Positions 61,775 through 64,000 of a stretch of DNA of 64,000 nucleotides are shown piece by piece. Numbering within the stretch: the stretch's first letter is position 1; each line of letters begins with the position of its first letter. The stretch is taken from positions 101,348 to 165,347 of the forward strand of contig PLRS01000045.1 of assembly GCA_003164035.1 (NCBI GenBank), given 5' to 3'. The translations under genes and the position numbers were made by a program. This stretch comes from Bryobacterales bacterium (lineage in GTDB: Bacteria > Acidobacteriota > Terriglobia > Bryobacterales > Bryobacteraceae). The notes under the pieces were generated by a model. It worked only from the letters and a program-made list of their open reading frames with translations. It made no database searches and was not told the DNA's origin.

Positions 61775-62320
61775 ATGGAAACCGAAGATTTTGCCATGTT
61801 CGTGGCAAGCCAGCAGCAAACAGATGTCGACACCAGGATCTTCTGGGAAGAACAGAGAGACGAGTGGCTCAGTGCCCTCGACTCCCTTTATGAGAAGATC
61901 GCCGGCTTTCTGCGGGAATATATCGAGGCCGGCTCGATAAGCTATGACTTCACTGAGATCGAGATGAACGAGCCGGAAGTCGGCAAGTATTTGGCCAAGA
62001 GGATGGATATCAAGATCGGAAGGCAGCACGTTTCTCTTGTCCCAATTGGGACAGTGCTCGTCGCACTAAAAGGACGCGTGGACGCCGTGGGCTCCGCCGG
62101 TCGCGGACAGATCCTTCTCGTAGATGAAAGGGTAAAGAGCGCAGCGGATCTCATCAAGGTTACGGTGAACATAAAAGGGAGCATTCCCTCCTCGCCTCCG
62201 GCGCAGAAGCCGCCGATTTCGTGGGTTTGGAAGATCCTTACTAACGCACTTCAGAAAAGTTTTGAGGATCTCGACAAGGAGTCGTTTTTCGAACTTGTGA
62301 TGGAAATTGCAAATGCCTAG
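61775..62320 (+). CDS. Hypothetical protein, first gene of a HEPN-associated pair
   Basis: A 181-aa protein from ATG 61775, preceded by GGGGG; an in-frame ATG at 61751 is possible. The N-terminal half is helical and acidic (DTRIFWEEQRDEWLSALDSL). The C-terminal half is beta-rich (HVSLVPIGTVLVALKGRVDA, then GQILLVDERVKSAADLIKVT) and ends WVWKILTNALQKSFEDLDKE, SFFELVMEIANA. I know similar C-termini from hypothetical proteins next to HEPN genes, but no function. Its stop lies inside the start of the next gene, so the two are coupled. Confidence 0.7.
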   Translation: METEDFAMFVASQQQTDVDTRIFWEEQRDEWLSALDSLYEKIAGFLREYIEAGSISYDFTEIEMNEPEVGKYLAKRMDIKIGRQHVSLVPIGTVLVALKGRVDAVGSAGRGQILLVDERVKSAADLIKVTVNIKGSIPSSPPAQKPPISWVWKILTNALQKSFEDLDKESFFELVMEIANA

Positions 62321-62837
62321 CCGGTTCATCCTCGACCCTGCCCTGCAATTGGACGAGCTCGCCTCATATCACCAAGATATTATGGCCGCCTTGCACATCT
62401 ACTTCAGCCCATCGGCTCCGACGTTTGCCGCCAGATTTGCGGGAAAACGGCTGGCCGAGGTGGACCATGAGCTGGAATTGCGGGCCGCCGAGTCGGATGC
62501 CAGATCGGCGCTTGTCGTCCTCACCAGCCTGGAGGCCACCTTCCAAGTCGATTTCGACTTTCGACGCAGAAAAATGCTGACGGACCCTTTGTCGGTCTAT
62601 TTTCGTGAGCTTGGGAAAAAGCGAAACCGTGTGCGTTTAGAGGACATTCTGGAAGGGTGGAAAATATATACGTCAGCTCCACCCAAACTGATCAGTGACC
62701 TTCGTGGTGCCTTCAAGTTCAGACATTGGCTCGCCCACGGAAGATACTGGACCCCGAACTTCGGTGCCAAGTACGACTTTGTCAATGTTCACCTGATGGC
62801 ACGTGGCGTCGTCTCCAGGTTCCTATTCGCGGGTTGA
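62313..62837 (+). CDS. Putative HEPN-domain protein
   Basis: A 174-aa, mainly helical protein from ATG 62313, overlapping the upstream stop by 8 bp. It contains R137-x4-H142 in FKFRHWLAHGRYW, fitting the R-x4-6-H motif of HEPN ribonucleases, preceded by a long helix region (RSALVVLTSLEATFQVDFDF). HEPN RNases with a coupled partner gene are common in toxin-antitoxin and abortive infection units. Without a structure this assignment rests on one motif and the helical pattern. It lies between the duplicated rsm22 ends. Confidence 0.55.
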   Translation: MPSRFILDPALQLDELASYHQDIMAALHIYFSPSAPTFAARFAGKRLAEVDHELELRAAESDARSALVVLTSLEATFQVDFDFRRRKMLTDPLSVYFRELGKKRNRVRLEDILEGWKIYTSAPPKLISDLRGAFKFRHWLAHGRYWTPNFGAKYDFVNVHLMARGVVSRFLFAG

Positions 62838-62929
62838 CCATCGGCTCGGACGTACAATCTCCCCGGCGGGCCGCCACGATTCCCGACCCCACCAGCGCCG
62901 CATTCAGGCCAAGATTCAACTCGGGTAAC

Positions 62930-63060
62930 ACCACCCCAGCTTGATCCGAATCGTGCAATGCACCCCTACCGGCGTCGAACCGCGCAACGTGACGCGCCGC
63001 GACCCTGCTGCCTTCCGCCAAGCCCGCCGCGCCGCCTGGGGTGGTGAGGGGCTGGAATGA
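62930..63060 (+). pseudogene. Stand-alone 3' fragment of an rsm22-like gene
   Basis: Encodes HHPSLIRIVQCTPTGVEPRN, then VTRRDPAAFRQARRAAWGGE and a stop, matching the last residues of the gene at 60662-61594. No start or upstream domain accompanies it. It is the second copy of a duplicated gene end, the scar left when DNA entered the gene's 3' part. Confidence 0.82.
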
Positions 63061-63186
63061 ATGGGCGCCGGATTAGTGGCGGCGGCCGCTAGTACCCGCG
63101 GCGAACCCAGAAACGGGCGATTGCTGTATACTGGCTGGAATCGGGGGGCAGTCCAAAACGAAAACCCCGAACGGAGCTGGCAAAGG

Positions 63187-64000
63187 ATGCCTACATGTGA
63201 CGGTTCAGGATGCAATAAAAATATTTCGTGGAAGGTCACGAACACCGGGCTTACGGTTGGGACAGCCGAAGTGGCTAAGTTCACGTATGTGGAAATGGGC
63301 AAGGCCGTCAATGCCGTACTGAGTGAAACCTCCCTAGTATTCACTCCCGCCGATCCGCCCGTACTGTGCCTGTGCCCCGCCTGCTGGCTGGCATACGCCA
63401 AGAAGTGGGGTGAAGCTGAGAAGAAGTCGGCTGAGGTCTACTCCCCGGCGCGGGCCAAGACGGACAAAAACGGCGTCCATCTCCAAGTCGAGGATGCGGC
63501 CTTCTTGAAGAACGTTGTGGTCGCGAATGGAAACGGAAGCCCCCAGGCCGAGCCGATCGTCTCCTGCATCGTGCATGAGGTCATGCACTACTGGTCGCAC
63601 GATCATTCGGGTGTCTCCGCCCACAATCGGGAGAAGGGGGTGGAGTGGGACGAAGTGATCTGCGACTGGATCGGGTCCCTGGTGTATAAGCACATGTTCC
63701 ATGGAAAGACTTTTACCGGGGGGGCATTCGAGAGATACATCGGCCCATACGGCACGAACAACCAGTTTCTCGTTAGGGCGGGCAAGAATTGGGAGGACAA
63801 CATGAACCTCCAGCGCCTTTACAAGACGTTTATAGAAGACCCGCAAGAACGAGCCAAGCTGCCCCGGCCTGTCCGGAAGTATTTCGAAGAGGTTTCAAAC
63901 GGATCGGCAAAGCAGAACGCCCCGCAGTCTCCCCGTTTGAGCCGGAGTGGATCCCAGTCGCCTCCGCTTATCGGTGGGTTTCAGCCGCCGCCACCGCCGC
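63187..64000 (+). CDS. Putative HEXXH zinc metalloprotease, 3' end outside window
   Basis: The frame is open from ATG 63187, with GGAG 10 bp upstream, to the window end (271 residues seen). It has N-terminal Cys residues (MPTCDGSGCNK), a Cys-rich segment CLCPACWLAYAKKWGE, and HEVMHYWSH at residues 130-138, an HEXXH zinc motif. VEWDEVICDW follows about 20 residues later with Glu153 and Glu156, either of which could be the third ligand of a gluzincin. From about residue 235 it becomes Ser/Pro-rich and ends in polyproline. There is no signal peptide. Processing of a cytoplasmic or injected target is possible; I know no named family. Confidence 0.65.
   Translation, partial: MPTCDGSGCNKNISWKVTNTGLTVGTAEVAKFTYVEMGKAVNAVLSETSLVFTPADPPVLCLCPACWLAYAKKWGEAEKKSAEVYSPARAKTDKNGVHLQVEDAAFLKNVVVANGNGSPQAEPIVSCIVHEVMHYWSHDHSGVSAHNREKGVEWDEVICDWIGSLVYKHMFHGKTFTGGAFERYIGPYGTNNQFLVRAGKNWEDNMNLQRLYKTFIEDPQERAKLPRPVRKYFEEVSNGSAKQNAPQSPRLSRSGSQSPPLIGGFQPPPPP

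Noticed and set aside
1..64000. CRISPR arrays or rRNA genes
   Set aside because: No regularly spaced 20-40 bp direct repeats and no rRNA signature stretches were seen; the tandem repeats present are too few and too short.

Overview
The window is GC-rich bacterial chromosome. The large Oar-type TonB-dependent receptor with an N-terminal carboxypeptidase-regulatory-like domain, the many S9 peptidases, the Tat-exported proteins and the intergenic palindromic repeats suggest an acidobacterium, most likely of the Solibacter/Bryobacter kind. That placement is inference from gene content; no rRNA gene is present.

Left edge (1-7.0 kb): the 3' part of a multidomain glycosyltransferase, a SAM methyltransferase, about 1 kb with no recognisable gene, then a graveyard of mobile DNA: a scar made of tyrosine-integrase, IS66-transposase and resolvase pieces, and a frameshifted IS4-family element with readable terminal inverted repeats.

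Genomic island (7.05-24.81 kb): a 50-bp direct repeat marks both ends. The right copy is the 3' part of an intact tRNA-Pro(CGG) and the left copy is a tRNA fragment. Inside is a minus-strand, translationally coupled defence-like operon: a PD-(D/E)XK nuclease candidate, a small unknown, a 1683-codon DUF1998 helicase with a Vsr-like nuclease tail, an SNF2 helicase and an Eco57I/PglX-type adenine methylase, followed by a VapBC50-like toxin-antitoxin pair. The set resembles DISARM class 1 and Druantia but matches neither as I know them. This copy looks dead: the helicase frame has two in-frame stops and an IS630 element sits inside the methylase gene.

Housekeeping and accessory core (24.8-38.4 kb): DUF72 protein, glycolate oxidase subunits GlcE/GlcF, tRNA-Thr, a secreted S9 peptidase, a permease-cupin-oxidoreductase operon, a VapBC pair beside a dead PIN gene, a Sel1-repeat protein and ComEC.

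Region 38.4-43.1 kb: a perfect 24-bp inverted repeat, HicBA, and a candidate RiPP locus consisting of a 17-codon ORF with a strong ribosome binding site, a hairpin and a cobalamin-type radical SAM enzyme of the RiPP-maturation C-methyltransferase family. A TrmB-like regulator and a second VapBC pair, paralogous to the first, follow.

Right part (43.1-64 kb): PurE, a polytopic membrane protein, two tandem PPK2 genes, an alkyltransferase-like DNA repair protein, homoserine dehydrogenase, a Tat-exported protein, oligopeptidase B, a PHP-domain protein coupled to an Oar-type receptor, YciI-like and Rsm22-like proteins. The 3' end of the rsm22-like gene is duplicated about 1.4 kb downstream, and the two copies bracket a two-gene unit with a HEPN-like protein. 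The window ends inside an HEXXH metalloprotease-like gene.
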